Source: Myroides sp. 1354 (lineage in GTDB: Bacteria; Bacteroidota; Bacteroidia; Flavobacteriales; Flavobacteriaceae). Taken from it: 64,000 nucleotides of DNA. Below the pieces are notes generated by a model, which saw nothing but the letters and a program-made list of their open reading frames with translations, was not told where the DNA came from and did no database searches. Made by a program: the position numbers and the translations under genes. The number at the start of each line of letters is the position of its first letter. The stretch's first letter is position 1. The DNA lies in NCBI RefSeq assembly GCF_030324495.1, contig NZ_JACAGN010000001.1, positions 257,838 through 321,837 of the forward strand. Direction: 5' to 3'. Of this stretch, positions 53,657-63,400 are shown piece after piece.

Positions 53657-55717
53657 TTAATTAATCGTTGCTCCGTTTTTTACACCCTCTTCATCTGGGT
53701 TGACGAAAACCAATTTACCGTTGGCGTCTTCTGTCATTAAGATCATCCCTTGACTTTCTACTCCGCGTAGCGCTCTTGGTGCTAAGTTAGCTAGAACCGT
53801 TACGCGTTGTCCAATGATTTCTTCAGGTTTGAAGTGTTCTGCAATTCCCGATACAATCGTTCTTACATCTAATCCCGTATCTACTTTTAACACTAAAAGC
53901 TTGTTTGCTTTTGGCATTTTTTCCGCTTCGATAATCGTTCCTACACGTAAATCCAATTTAGCGAAATCGTCATAAGTAGCGGTTTCTTTTTGAGGTTCAA
54001 CTACTGCATTCGCTGCTTTATTTGCTTGTTTAGACGCTTCTAAGCGATCCAATTGTTTTTGAATCTCTTCATCTTCAATCTTAGCAAATAATAACTCAGC
54101 CTCGCCAATTTGGTGTCCTGCTTTGATTAACGGTTGATCTACTTCAACAGCAGACCAAGCGATTGGCGTTTCTAAGCGCAAGATTGCTTTTAATTTTGTC
54201 GCTGTAAACGGCAAGAAAGGCTCTGCTAATGTACTTAAGGCTGCAGCAATTTGCAAAGCCACATACATTTGTGTTTGTACGCGATCCGCATCTTCTTTAA
54301 TTAGCTTCCAAGGCTCCTCATCTGCTAAGTATTTATTTCCTAAACGCGCTACATTCATCACTTCACCTAAAGCTTCTCTGAAGCGGTAACGATCGATTGA
54401 ACTCTCAATTACTGCTGGATACGCTCTTAATTCTTGTAACGTAGCAATATCTACATCAGAAAATGCATGGGGTTGCGGAATTACTCCGTTGTAATATTTA
54501 TTCGTTAAAACGACAACACGGTTGATGAAGTTTCCAAAAATAGCCACTAATTCGTTGTTATTTCTCGCTTGGAAATCCTTCCATGTAAAGTCATTGTCTT
54601 TTGTTTCTGGTGCATTTGCTGTTAAGGCATAACGCAATACATCTTGTTTTCCTGGAAAATCCTCCAAGTACTCGTGCAACCAAACTGCCCAGTTTTTAGA
54701 CGTAGATAATTTGTTTCCTTCTAAGTTCAAGAACTCATTAGCAGGTACATTATCAGGTAGGATATAACTTCCTTCTGCTTTTAACATAGCAGGGAAAATC
54801 ACACAGTGGAACACAATATTGTCTTTTCCGATGAAGTGAACCAATTTTGTGTCGTCTGATTTCCAATAAGGTTCCCAGTCTTTCCCTACGCGTTGTGCCC
54901 ATTCTTTCGTAGAGGAAATATAGCCAATAGGTGCATCAAACCACACATATAATACTTTTCCGTCTGCTCCTTCCACTGGAACAGGAATACCCCAATCCAA
55001 ATCACGCGTTACCGCACGTGGTTTTAAACCGTCATCTAACCATGATTTTACTTGTCCATATACGTTGGGTTTCCAATCGTTTTTGTGCCCTTCTAGAATC
55101 CATTCACGCAAAAATCCGTCGTATTGATCGAGGGGTAAAAACCAGTGTTTCGTTGATTTTAAAATCGGCTTGCTTCCTGTGAGGGTTGATTTAGGATTGA
55201 TTAAGTCCGTTGCATTTAAAGAGGTACCACATTTTTCACATTGGTCTCCATAGGCTTCTTCATTCGCACATTTCGGACAGGTTCCCGTTACAAAACGGTC
55301 CGCCAAGAATTGTTGGGCTTGCTCATCGTATAATTGCTCCGTTACTTCTTCAATAAATTTCCCTTCATTATACAATTTCTTGAAAAATTCAGAAGCTGTT
55401 TGATGGTGAATAGAGGAAGAAGTACGAGAATAATTGTCAAAAGAAATACCAAAATCTTCAAAAGATTGTTTGATAATGCCATTGTATTTATCGATTACCT
55501 GTTGAGGGGTAATACCTTCTTTTTTCGCTTTCATAGAAATAGCCACCCCGTGTTCGTCGCTTCCACAGATGAAGGCAACATCTTTGCCTTGCATTCGCAA
55601 GAATCGAGCATAAATATCAGCTGGAACATAAACACCTGCTAGGTGTCCAATATGGATTGGCCCATTGGTATAAGGCAATGCCGCAGTTAGCGTATATCTC
55701 TTCGGATCTTGTATCAT
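53657..55717 (-). CDS. metG: methionyl-tRNA synthetase
   Basis: The 686-residue class I synthetase charges tRNA-Met. The HIGH motif lies in [14 protein letters not shown] near residue 20. A zinc-binding knuckle is seen as [18 protein letters not shown], and the KMSKS counterpart is KLSTSKNW. The helical anticodon-binding domain follows, then a C-terminal tRNA-binding (EMAP/Trbp111-like) domain at about 580-686 ([20 protein letters not shown]) that also dimerises the enzyme. It has its own promoter box (TATTTTTG, complement of 55750-55757), 33 nt before the ATG. Confidence 0.97.
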   Translation of the reverse strand: MIQDPKRYTLTAALPYTNGPIHIGHLAGVYVPADIYARFLRMQGKDVAFICGSDEHGVAISMKAKKEGITPQQVIDKYNGIIKQSFEDFGISFDNYSRTSSSIHHQTASEFFKKLYNEGKFIEEVTEQLYDEQAQQFLADRFVTGTCPKCANEEAYGDQCEKCGTSLNATDLINPKSTLTGSKPILKSTKHWFLPLDQYDGFLREWILEGHKNDWKPNVYGQVKSWLDDGLKPRAVTRDLDWGIPVPVEGADGKVLYVWFDAPIGYISSTKEWAQRVGKDWEPYWKSDDTKLVHFIGKDNIVFHCVIFPAMLKAEGSYILPDNVPANEFLNLEGNKLSTSKNWAVWLHEYLEDFPGKQDVLRYALTANAPETKDNDFTWKDFQARNNNELVAIFGNFINRVVVLTNKYYNGVIPQPHAFSDVDIATLQELRAYPAVIESSIDRYRFREALGEVMNVARLGNKYLADEEPWKLIKEDADRVQTQMYVALQIAAALSTLAEPFLPFTATKLKAILRLETPIAWSAVEVDQPLIKAGHQIGEAELLFAKIEDEEIQKQLDRLEASKQANKAANAVVEPQKETATYDDFAKLDLRVGTIIEAEKMPKANKLLVLKVDTGLDVRTIVSGIAEHFKPEEIIGQRVTVLANLAPRALRGVESQGMILMTEDANGKLVFVNPDEEGVKNGATIN

Positions 55718-55749
55718 AAACTATATTCTATATGAAATTAATAAGAATG

Positions 55750-55757
55750 CAAAAATA
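55750..55757 (-). promoter_or_regulatory. -7 box of metG
   Basis: On the minus strand this reads TATTTTTG, an exact TAnnTTTG match 33 nt before the metG start. Confidence 0.5.
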
Positions 55758-55829
55758 AGCAATATTGCTGGAAGTTGAATGGATTATTTTACTGTGTTTT
55801 TGCCCTCTTTTAGAACAAATTAGGTCATA

Positions 55830-55862
55830 AAAAAGGCGAAATCAATTCGATTTCGCCTTTTT
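55830..55862 (-). terminator. terminator of the small-lipoprotein cluster
   Basis: A 14-bp stem (55830-55843 with 55849-55862) and 5-nt loop; on the minus strand a T-run follows. It lies 30 nt past the stop of the 55893 gene and upstream of metG. Confidence 0.85.
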
Positions 55863-55892
55863 ATACGGATATTAAATAATAAAATAACTACG

Positions 55893-56357
55893 TTATGGTA
55901 GAGGTTGTCCTACTTGAATATCACAACGGTGTCCTGGTTGCCCGTGTGGTGGGTTGATTTTACCACTATTTGCTGTTGCAGGTTGTCCTTGTTCTTGCAT
56001 GATGCGGTTTTTAGCGTCATCATTAACTAAGAATGGTTGTCCTTGATTAGCAGCTGCAGGTTGTGGAGTTACTTGCATTGCATTACCACCCCCTGGAGGT
56101 GTGTCTAATGGTGCTCCTACAGGAATATCACAACGGTGTCCTGGTTGTCCATGTGCAGGGTTGATATTACCTGCCACAGCAGTGTTTTCGTTTGTTGGTG
56201 TACTCTGAACAGGTGTTGCTTGTCCGTCAACTGGCGCAGCAGCTTGTTCTGTTGTAGCTCCATCAATCGTTACGTTCGATGGCTCTTTTCCAGTATCTTT
56301 ACAAGCAGTTAAGCCCAAAAGTAATAGCGTTGATAACGCAAATAAATAGTTTTTCAT
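55893..56357 (-). CDS. lipoprotein with two HGQPGHRCDI motifs
   Basis: The 154-residue precursor has a lipobox (LTAC, C19) and a mature part rich in Pro, Gly, Ala, Gln and Thr, likely disordered. Two nearly identical blocks occur: NPAHGQPGHRCDIPVGAPL in the middle and NPPHGQPGHRCDIQVGQPL at the very end. Each holds two His and one Cys in a fixed spacing, which would suit metal or heme binding or disulfide formation between blocks. I have the impression that similar motifs occur in other flavobacterial lipoproteins, but I cannot name a family. A terminator follows. It is last in a minus-strand row of small envelope genes. Confidence 0.72.
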   Translation of the reverse strand: MKNYLFALSTLLLLGLTACKDTGKEPSNVTIDGATTEQAAAPVDGQATPVQSTPTNENTAVAGNINPAHGQPGHRCDIPVGAPLDTPPGGGNAMQVTPQPAAANQGQPFLVNDDAKNRIMQEQGQPATANSGKINPPHGQPGHRCDIQVGQPLP

Positions 56358-56428
56358 GATTAGCCTATTGGTTTGTTAAGTAAACTTAACATTTTTTTAT
56401 CAACTAAAAAATAGTAGGATGTTAAACC

Positions 56429-56677
56429 TTATTCTTGAATGCTGTTTTTTTCCGTTGCAGCCTCTTTCATTTCCTCTTTTAACTTGAAAGAGGTTATCCC
56501 TGAAGAACTGTTCTCTTTGGTTCCATGCATGGGAATTTGAACGGGTTGCCCCTCTGTTTTTGAAGTAGGTTGCTCTAATTTGATGCGCTGTGGTTCCGGA
56601 TTGTCTTTGCTCTTATCGGTGCAATTGGTTAAACTGAAACCGAAGACCAACAAGAGAAGTATAGGGAGTGATTTCAT
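56429..56677 (-). CDS. small lipoprotein of unknown function
   Basis: The 82-residue precursor has a convincing lipoprotein signal (FSLTNC, C19). The mature ~63 residues are charged and polar (KSKDNPEPQRIKLEQPTSK, KLKEEMKEAATEKNS) with no fold I can recognise, probably an extended tether. It contains a short VQIPMHGTKENSSSG stretch. It lies 21 nt after the membrane-protein gene ending at 56699 and 71 nt before the HGQPGHRCDI lipoprotein gene, and is likely part of the same transcript. Confidence 0.6.
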   Translation of the reverse strand: MKSLPILLLLVFGFSLTNCTDKSKDNPEPQRIKLEQPTSKTEGQPVQIPMHGTKENSSSGITSFKLKEEMKEAATEKNSIQE

Positions 56678-56698
56678 GGGATTTTTTGAATTTAAAAG

Positions 56699-57157
56699 TT
56701 ATTCTGTCACTGAATTCGTTATTGTGGGTTCTAAATTAGTCAAAGCCACTTTCTTTTTCTTTAAAAATAGAAAGAAAATTGCTGAAAATATCCAAGAAAC
56801 CCAAAAAAGATAAACTCCAATATGAAAATTGCTCTTCATATATTTGTGTGAGGTGGTTGTAAAATCCAAGTAGGTGAAATAAGCTGCTCCAAGTCCAACA
56901 AGAATAGTAAAAATAGCCATAGCATTGGCAATCTTAGCGGGTGTGAAATACTTGAAAAAGGCCAAAATCACAATGAGAAAAAGCTGAACTACAAAAATAA
57001 GGGCAGCTGTTTTCCAAGGGGATTTTAAAACGAGGTATTCTCGGTATAAAAACGTAATTCCCATACGTCCCATAAAAGACATTTTGGAAATCATAAACGC
57101 CATTAATACGGCCATGAGACCTTGTATTAAGACTAAAATGAAAATAGTTTTCCCCAT
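56699..57157 (-). CDS. four-helix membrane protein of unknown function
   Basis: I start it at the ATG complementary to 57155-57157, giving 152 residues (MGKTIFILVLIQG). A longer reading from 57196 would overlap the upstream gene by 35 nt and begin with a charged stretch, so it is rejected. Four hydrophobic segments are visible: about 4-24, 50-70 (LIFVVQLFLIVILAFF), 78-98 and 115-138 (GVYLFWVSWIFSAIFFLFL). A Lys-rich loop, KKKK, follows the last helix. It begins 4 nt after the lipoprotein gene's stop, so both are translated together. No family recognised. Confidence 0.7.
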   Translation of the reverse strand: MGKTIFILVLIQGLMAVLMAFMISKMSFMGRMGITFLYREYLVLKSPWKTAALIFVVQLFLIVILAFFKYFTPAKIANAMAIFTILVGLGAAYFTYLDFTTTSHKYMKSNFHIGVYLFWVSWIFSAIFFLFLKKKKVALTNLEPTITNSVTE

Positions 57158-57161
57158 GTTT

Positions 57162-57728
57162 TTAATTTGTAATTCTCCAACCTGTTTCTTCGGCATATTT
57201 CATTTTAAACTTTTTAGTAATAAATTCCGTATGAGGGGATTTATCCTCTTTTAAAAAATGAAAAGGCGTTGGATTTTTCTTTAACATGACTGTTGCCGTG
57301 GCTGACTTTTTGCCTTTAGCATCCAATTGAAAGCCATTATCTTTGTCTACCAAGTATTCAATGGTTTTAATTCTTATTTTATTGCCTTTTTGTTCTAATA
57401 CATAAGGGTGAGATTTCTCTGTTAGCTTAATAGTCCCTTGCCAGATACTGTCTTTAGATAGAAAGCGTTTTTTTGCTGTGAAATCAGCGAGATTTAAATA
57501 TCCCTCATCTGCTAGTTGTTGATAGCGCTCAATGAGTTCTGCGTCTTTTTTCTTTCTCAATTTTGTTTCTCCAACCGTGAAGGTTGTGCTCTCGTATATG
57601 GGTTGCGTTTCCATGTACGATTCGATTGCACTAAGGGCTTTAGAGGAATTTAGCGATTTATTATCACAAGAACTTAGGGTGAGAGCCACTAAAAATAAGC
57701 CTACAAATGATACGATGAATTTTTGCAT
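57162..57728 (-). CDS. lipoprotein of unknown function
   Basis: The 188-residue precursor has a lipobox (LTLSSC, C21). The mature part begins with a helix (SKALSAIESYMETQP) and then alternates short strands and charged turns (GETKLRKKKDAELIERY, VLEQKGNKIRIKTIEYLVD). It ends KKFKMKYAEETGWRITN. No family or catalytic motif is recognised. It is first in a minus-strand row with the four-helix membrane protein (4-nt gap) and two small lipoprotein genes, suggesting an envelope function for the group. Confidence 0.68.
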   Translation of the reverse strand: MQKFIVSFVGLFLVALTLSSCDNKSLNSSKALSAIESYMETQPIYESTTFTVGETKLRKKKDAELIERYQQLADEGYLNLADFTAKKRFLSKDSIWQGTIKLTEKSHPYVLEQKGNKIRIKTIEYLVDKDNGFQLDAKGKKSATATVMLKKNPTPFHFLKEDKSPHTEFITKKFKMKYAEETGWRITN

Positions 57729-57915
57729 TTTTTATTTCAAATGTACAAAAAAGTAAGAGGCTACCATGTATTAATTTTATTCCCATTTGTTTTTTGTAAG
57801 AAATAGAATATCAGTTTGTTAATAGTGTAAGTCCAACGCTATAGGATTGGGAAATTCAATTTTTTAAAGTCTTTATTTTTAAATAATTCCTACATTAGGG
57901 CATAAAAGTAAATTC

Positions 57916-59022
57916 ATGAGAAAAATTAGCCTAGTTGCCTTAACCGGATTATTGTTATTGGGATGTACACCCAAGGAGAAAAAAGGAGAGGGGCAAAGCG
58001 TGACTCAGGTAGAGGAGGTTACACCTTTGTCCTTGACGATCAAGGAAGCGGAGAAGATTATCGCCTTGCCTTTGCATTGTATTGAACAAGAATATCCAAA
58101 TAAATTAGGACAAGTGTTGGGATCGGATGCCGATTTAAAAACACCTCAACAATTGCGTCCCATTTTTTATGGTTGCTTTGATTGGCATTCAGTTGTACAT
58201 GGATATTGGTCGATTATTGAATTGATGAAACGCTTTCCTGAACTCAATGAAACCCATCAGATTCGCCAACGATTGAATGCGTTGATTACGGCGGAAAATG
58301 TACAAGTGGAAGTAGCCTTTTTTAATGATTCTAACAATAAAACATTTGAGCGCACGTATGGATGGGCTTGGTTATTTCAATTACACGGTGCATTGGCAAC
58401 ATGGGAAGATAAAGATGCTCAACGTTGGGCTGCACTTTTAGAACCTTTAGCGAACATATTGATAGAACGCTATGAAACTTATCTGCCGAAGTTGAATTAT
58501 CCGATTCGAACAGGAACACATGACAATACTGCTTATGGCTTGTCTTTATCGTTGGAATATGCACGTTTAATGAAGAAAACGGCCTTTGAAAAAATAATTG
58601 TCGAAACCGCTAATCGCCTCTATGCAAAAGATGTCAATTGTAATTTAGCTTTTGAACCAAGTGGACACGATTTCTTATCGCCTTGTTTGGAAGAAGCTCG
58701 ATTAATGAGCAAAATTCTAGATCAAACGGCATTTAAAATCTGGTTAACGGCTTTTTTACCTGACATATTCCAAACGGATTTTCAATTGGAAGTAGGAAAG
58801 GTCTCTGATCGCACGGATGGACATCTGGTTCATCTCGATGGATTGAATTTCAGTCGAGCGGCTTGTTTGAGTGATTTAGCGAAGAAATTACCAGAATTAA
58901 CACATCTTAAAGCGATAGGGAAACATCATTTTGAATCTTCCTTTGGCAATATTACGAATGATGATTATATGGGAAGCCATTGGTTGGGAACATTTGCCCT
59001 ATATGCTTTACTACATCAATAA
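57916..59022 (+). CDS. DUF2891-family lipoprotein
   Basis: The 368-residue precursor has a lipobox (LLLGC, C17). The mature protein matches DUF2891, an all-helical family: LPLHCIEQEYPNKLG, IFYGCFDWHSVVHGYWSI, RTYGWAWLFQLHGAL, RTGTHDNTAYGLSLSLEYAR, EPSGHDFLSPCLEEARLM and HLDGLNFSRAACLSDLAK. The layout resembles alpha/alpha toroid enzymes with conserved His, Asp and Trp in a central cleft, but no activity is established. It is divergent from the lipoprotein row. A TACATTAG box (57891-57898, seven of eight) lies just before the ATG. Its stop codon overlaps the next terminator. Confidence 0.85.
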   Translation: MRKISLVALTGLLLLGCTPKEKKGEGQSVTQVEEVTPLSLTIKEAEKIIALPLHCIEQEYPNKLGQVLGSDADLKTPQQLRPIFYGCFDWHSVVHGYWSIIELMKRFPELNETHQIRQRLNALITAENVQVEVAFFNDSNNKTFERTYGWAWLFQLHGALATWEDKDAQRWAALLEPLANILIERYETYLPKLNYPIRTGTHDNTAYGLSLSLEYARLMKKTAFEKIIVETANRLYAKDVNCNLAFEPSGHDFLSPCLEEARLMSKILDQTAFKIWLTAFLPDIFQTDFQLEVGKVSDRTDGHLVHLDGLNFSRAACLSDLAKKLPELTHLKAIGKHHFESSFGNITNDDYMGSHWLGTFALYALLHQ

Positions 59023-59054
59023 AAAAAAGGTTTCGCATGCGAAACCTTTTTTTT
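59021..59054. terminator. bidirectional terminator overlapping the DUF2891 stop
   Basis: A perfect 15-bp stem (59021-59035 with 59040-59054) around a CATG loop. Its left arm includes the last two bases of the DUF2891 stop codon. The convergent csaA-like gene ends inside its right arm. Confidence 0.9.
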
Positions 59055-59403
59055 ATCCTATTCTCAATCCGTTTTTCACTGGTTTGTCTAAACTCATTAG
59101 GGTAACTTCTTTTCCTTCTACAGCCCCCATAACCAAACATTCACTCATGATATTGGCAATTTGCTTCGGAGGGAAGTTGACCACCGCAATCACTTGTTTG
59201 CCGATTAATTCTTCGGGTGTATACAATTTTGTAATTTGAGCAGATGTTTTTCTCAAACCAATTTCTTCCCCAAAATCAACGACTAATTTATAAGCAGGAT
59301 TGCGAACTTCTTTGAATTCTTCGGCTTGAATAATCGTACCAACGCGCATTTCTACTTTCATAAAATCATCCCACGTTAGCGTATTATTGTTGCTGTTTTC
59401 CAT
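59053..59403 (-). CDS. csaA: CsaA-like tRNA-binding protein
   Basis: The 116-residue protein is a stand-alone EMAP/Trbp111-type OB-fold domain, the same module that ends MetRS. Typical segments are WDDFMKVEMRVGTIIQAEEF, NPAYKLVVDFGEEIG, LIGKQVIAVVNFPPKQI and the end MSLDKPVKNGLRIG. CsaA proteins are dimers that bind tRNA elbows and have a reported chaperone-like effect in Bacillus secretion; the physiological role is not settled. It is cytoplasmic, with no operon partner. Confidence 0.9.
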   Translation of the reverse strand: MENSNNNTLTWDDFMKVEMRVGTIIQAEEFKEVRNPAYKLVVDFGEEIGLRKTSAQITKLYTPEELIGKQVIAVVNFPPKQIANIMSECLVMGAVEGKEVTLMSLDKPVKNGLRIG

Positions 59404-59493
59404 AATTTAAGTTTTGTGTAAACTCAAAAATAAGGAAAAAATAAAAAAGAGAACTTGCCATTTGGCAAAAAGAAAAAGATAAAGGATAGTCCT

Positions 59494-60057
59494 TTAGAAT
59501 AAACTAAGCTGTATTTCTTCCTCTATAGGCTGGGATAGAAAGGGATAGTAACTGATAATATCAAATTGTCTGCGTTCCATATTGAGTCGACGAAGCACAA
59601 TTAAATCACAACAAAAGGAAAGGTGGGGTTGCTCAAATAAAGCATGCGCTTGTTGTATTTTAATTTCATCTAGTTTGCGTCCAATGGACAAATGAGGATC
59701 GGTGCATTTATAGGCATTCTTTAGTTGTAAGGTCTGAAATAATTTTTGCGCATAGGCTTTTAACTGGGGTTTGGCAATGGAATCCACTTCCAAGAAAAAA
59801 GTGCCATTGGGGTAAGTACCGAAAGAAGATAAATGCGTCTCAACAGGAATAAAGCCTGAACAACAACGCTGTATCTGTTGATGCATGCGCTCAATATCCT
59901 TTTCACTCGCTTGAAATTGAGCAATCGTTAAATGTGCTAGGGAATTTTTACTGTTATACCAACCGATGACTTCTCCCAATTGTAGCTTCATCACTTTGAC
60001 TTGCTCAATCAGGGGAGCATCTGGCTGAAAACAAAGGGAGTATTTATCGCTATACAT
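59494..60057 (-). CDS. 2H phosphoesterase, 2'-5' RNA ligase family
   Basis: The 187-residue protein has the two HxS/T motifs of the LigT-like 2H phosphoesterase fold: AHLTIAQF near residue 42 and DPHLSIGRKL near residue 121, each with His and Thr or Ser in the catalytic groove. No signal peptide. Family members open cyclic phosphates or act on 2'-5' bonds in RNA; the substrate here is unknown. It lies 90 nt upstream of the CsaA-like gene on the same strand and just after the repeat tract at 60062-60445, so its promoter must lie within or beyond that tract. Confidence 0.8.
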   Translation of the reverse strand: MYSDKYSLCFQPDAPLIEQVKVMKLQLGEVIGWYNSKNSLAHLTIAQFQASEKDIERMHQQIQRCCSGFIPVETHLSSFGTYPNGTFFLEVDSIAKPQLKAYAQKLFQTLQLKNAYKCTDPHLSIGRKLDEIKIQQAHALFEQPHLSFCCDLIVLRRLNMERRQFDIISYYPFLSQPIEEEIQLSLF

Positions 60058-60061
60058 AATT

Positions 60062-60096
60062 GGTTATCGGTTATGGGTTATGGGTTATGGGTTATC
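60062..60096 (+). repeat. five-copy GGTTATG/C heptamer microsatellite
   Basis: Five consecutive 7-bp units: GGTTATC, three GGTTATG and GGTTATC. It directly precedes the 97-bp repeat tract and shares the GGTTATC word found inside each long unit. It lies 5-39 nt upstream of the 2H phosphoesterase start. Confidence 0.85.
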
Positions 60097-60108
60097 GGGT
60101 AATTTTCT

Positions 60109-60445
60109 GATTTAAGGGTACATATATTTTTTAATCGATAATCTTGCAAAAAAGCAACTTGCAAAAAAGCAAATCTAAAGGTTATCAGTTATCGGGTGAT
60201 TTTTTGATTTAAGGATACATATATTTTTTAATCGATAATCTTGCAAAAAAGCAACTTGCAAAAAAGCGAAAAAGCAAATCTAAAGGTTATCAGTTATCGG
60301 GTAATTTCTTGATTTAAGGATGCATATATTTTTTAATCGATAATCTTGCAAAAAAACAACTTGCAAAAAAGCAAATTTAAGAATACATATACTCTTTAAT
60401 CGATAATCTGGCGAAAAAACAACTTGCGAAAAAACGAAAAAGCAA
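60109..60445. repeat. 97-bp tandem repeat tract with embedded TTGCAAAAAAGC words
   Basis: Unit starts marked by GATTTAAGG fall at 60109, 60206 and 60311, giving periods of 97 and 105 bp; the longer one has an extra GAAAAAGC. A shortened fourth unit begins near 60374. Each unit contains ATATATTTTTTAATCGATAA and pairs of TTGCAAAAAAGC words that can form small hairpins. It occupies most of the 416-bp gene-free gap 60058-60473, which shows nothing else recognisable. Related words occur at 23474-23599. Confidence 0.9.
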
Positions 60446-60473
60446 ACCACACCCTCTCATCTCACCCCCTCAC

Positions 60474-63400
60474 TTAAAAAAACGCTCTCAATTGCACGCT
60501 TCCCGTGTGAATGGTTGCGGTTGATTCATTGCTTCTGCCTTGATAGTTCAAACTCAAATCCAAGTAATTCGTTAGATTTTTCTGAAACATCAAGCGCCAG
60601 GTCATATTTTTTCCAGGTTGTAGCCCTTCTAACATTTGATAACCAATCGGTGAAAAGGCATTTCCCGTAAAGGTATTTTGAAAAAAGGAGAATTCCCCAT
60701 TCATCGTGAATAATTTTAGTTGATTGACGGCAAATGATACGCCAAGGCGATGCTGTGCTAAGGTTTCAAAATCAGCAGTTTGGTTTTTCTTTTCTTGAAA
60801 ATTGTAGAAGAGATCCACTTGGGCTTGAGAGGAAAATAAATAGGAAATTTTTGTCTCAAAACCTTGAATCTGGAGTTCATAATTCTTACTCGCATAAGAA
60901 GGTGACTTGGTTTCTTGTTGGGTGGTTTTACCCAAAAGATCTATTAACCAGGTTTTTCGAATGAGGTGGTTATACCCCAATTGATGTGTGTTAATCGTGT
61001 TTTCTGTCGAACCAAAAGACAGTAAGTTTTTACTCTTCGATTGCGTATACATATAGGTGACGCTATGGCGTTTCTTTCCGCGATTGTAATACAAATAATT
61101 GCTGAAATTTTCTAGTAAACCGACCATTTGTTCTTCATCTGAGGTAAAAGGATGCAGTTTGATTTGATTGCCTTTTTTCAAATCTTTGCGGTCAATGCTA
61201 TATGAAGTTTGATTATAGAAAAAGGCTAATACTCGCTTGAATCCTGTTTCATTTTGCCAGATTGCCGCTGGATTTAAGGTTAAAGTCTGGGTCAATTTGT
61301 TTTGATTCGTTGGTAGAAATACCTGACTGGGCAAGTATAAACGCACGTATTTTCCTAAATCGGGATAAGGTGCGAGTTCAAATTCTTCCAATTCCTGAAT
61401 GCCATTGTTGTTGTAATCAATCCACATATATTGTCCACGGCCAGGCTCCACCTCTAGGTAGGTGAATTCCTGTTGAGCAATCGTTCCTGCACTGATTTCA
61501 TATAGGGTATGCGCTTGCATAAAGCCCTTGAAAAACTGATCGCGATAAGTCAATACACTGTTAATTGTGTTTTCAGTAGGTTTATTCGAATCTTCATGAC
61601 GGACAGAACGATAGTTTGCATAGATATTCAAATCCCTTGTCTCCGATTTAATTAATTGAGATTTGAGGTAAAAGGTATGGGCTTTTGAAAAACGCTGTAG
61701 TTGATTGTTTTGTAAACTGTCATTGAGTCGGAACTGATATCCTAATTCGATGTTTTGTCCTAGAGAATCTCCTCTTCCCACAAATAAATCAAGGGAAGAA
61801 TAACGATGACTCAAAGGGTTTAATATTTGCGTTTCTTGATTGGTTTCTTTGTTTTGTTCAAAATTGAGCTTTGTTCCTACATAATTAGTGCTCCAATAGT
61901 ATTTGGCTTGAGAGTGACTTTGGATGAAGGTTGTTTTAGTCATTAATCCATCGGCTTGCATCAGGCTGTTTTGCGTTTGGATCAACCAAGGGGCTGCTTG
62001 CCATTTTCCGGCTAAATTTTGTCGATTTCCTTTGTAATCCGTTCCAAAATTGAGCTGTTCGAATAAATATGTAGCCGATGCTTTGCCCGGAATGAGAAAC
62101 TCCAATCCTCCCTTAACCAAACTTTGATTGCCTTCTGCCAATTGTAAATTCCAATCGCGATCAAATTCAATAGAGAATAGATTCTCTAAGGCATGGAAAT
62201 TTTTGTGGATGAACTGAATATCTGTAATTGCATTTAATTGGGCTTGGTTGTGTGTCCATAGGCGTTGTTTCCCTTTTAGCGCAGTTGCCCAACCTTTGTT
62301 TTCTTCTTGATCCAGAGAAGAGAAGAGATTAGCATCGTGATTACTAAAGGCTAGTTCTACATCAATCTCCGTTTGTTCTGAAGGATGATAAGCAGCATTT
62401 ACTGTGGCAATAGTATTCTGTATGGGAGCAATGAGTTTCACTACAGGTGAATAATTCCCCTGAGGAATACCGTTTATTGGTGTGCGATATTCATAAATAC
62501 GCCCAATAGATTGCGTACTCTTTAAGACGTAATCCCCTTGGTTATTTCCTACAGCAGTGAAGGTAACGTGATAGAGTTCTGCTTCAGGGTCAGTGGAAAA
62601 GACAAAATAAAATTGCCCCTCAGGAGTTTGTTCTCGGGTATATAATACCTTGTTTTCGGAATAGGTATCTCGATAAGCAGAAGGAGCTATCATACGGGAA
62701 GGATCATTCCCTGCCTGTTTTAGGATTTCAATTTGCTCTTCTGTGAGGTTTTGTTGGAGGTTTTGATTTTTTAAATCTGTTTCTGTAAATACACTCAATC
62801 CCAATTGCCACGTCTTGGCTTGGTGTTGGATGTTGCCATAACCCACAAAACGCGTATAATTGCGATCGGTATATTGATACTCCACGGCAATTCGCATATC
62901 CGATGTGATGGGATAACGCGTGGTAAAACGCAATTCACCCGAATTGTAGTCGATGACATAATCATTTTCTTCTCCTCGTTTGAGCAATAAACCATTGACG
63001 TATACTTTTTCAGAGCCAGAAACAATCAGGATATACAGTTCTCCATTGCTTCCTTTTAATTTATAAGGTCCTTGATTGCCTTCTTGACCGTTGAATGTAC
63101 TGCGTGTATATTGACCTCGGGCTAGTGCTGCCGCAGCTTCTACTGTAGTTTGGTTGTCTTCTTCTCCAAAAGTGAAACGCGTAGATAGCCCTTGAACTTT
63201 TTTGTTGAAGTTCAAAAAGCGTCTCTCTCGATTTTCTAAGTAGATATCTCCAGCGCGAATTGACCAATCATCAGAAAATAACTCAATAAAAATTTGATCA
63301 AATTCATTGATTTTCTGTGAATAACCGCCATATTGTAAGGGTAAATTATTATCTTGAATGGATGCGCGAATCTTAACTCGATCAGATAAGTTTCCCGTGA

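Noticed and set aside
60062..60096. Telomere-like GGTTATG repeat
   Set aside because: Only five short units inside an ordinary intergenic gap; no sign of a linear end or phage telomere.
60109..60445. Possible CRISPR array
   Set aside because: The units are contiguous long repeats with no unique spacers between them and no cas genes nearby.
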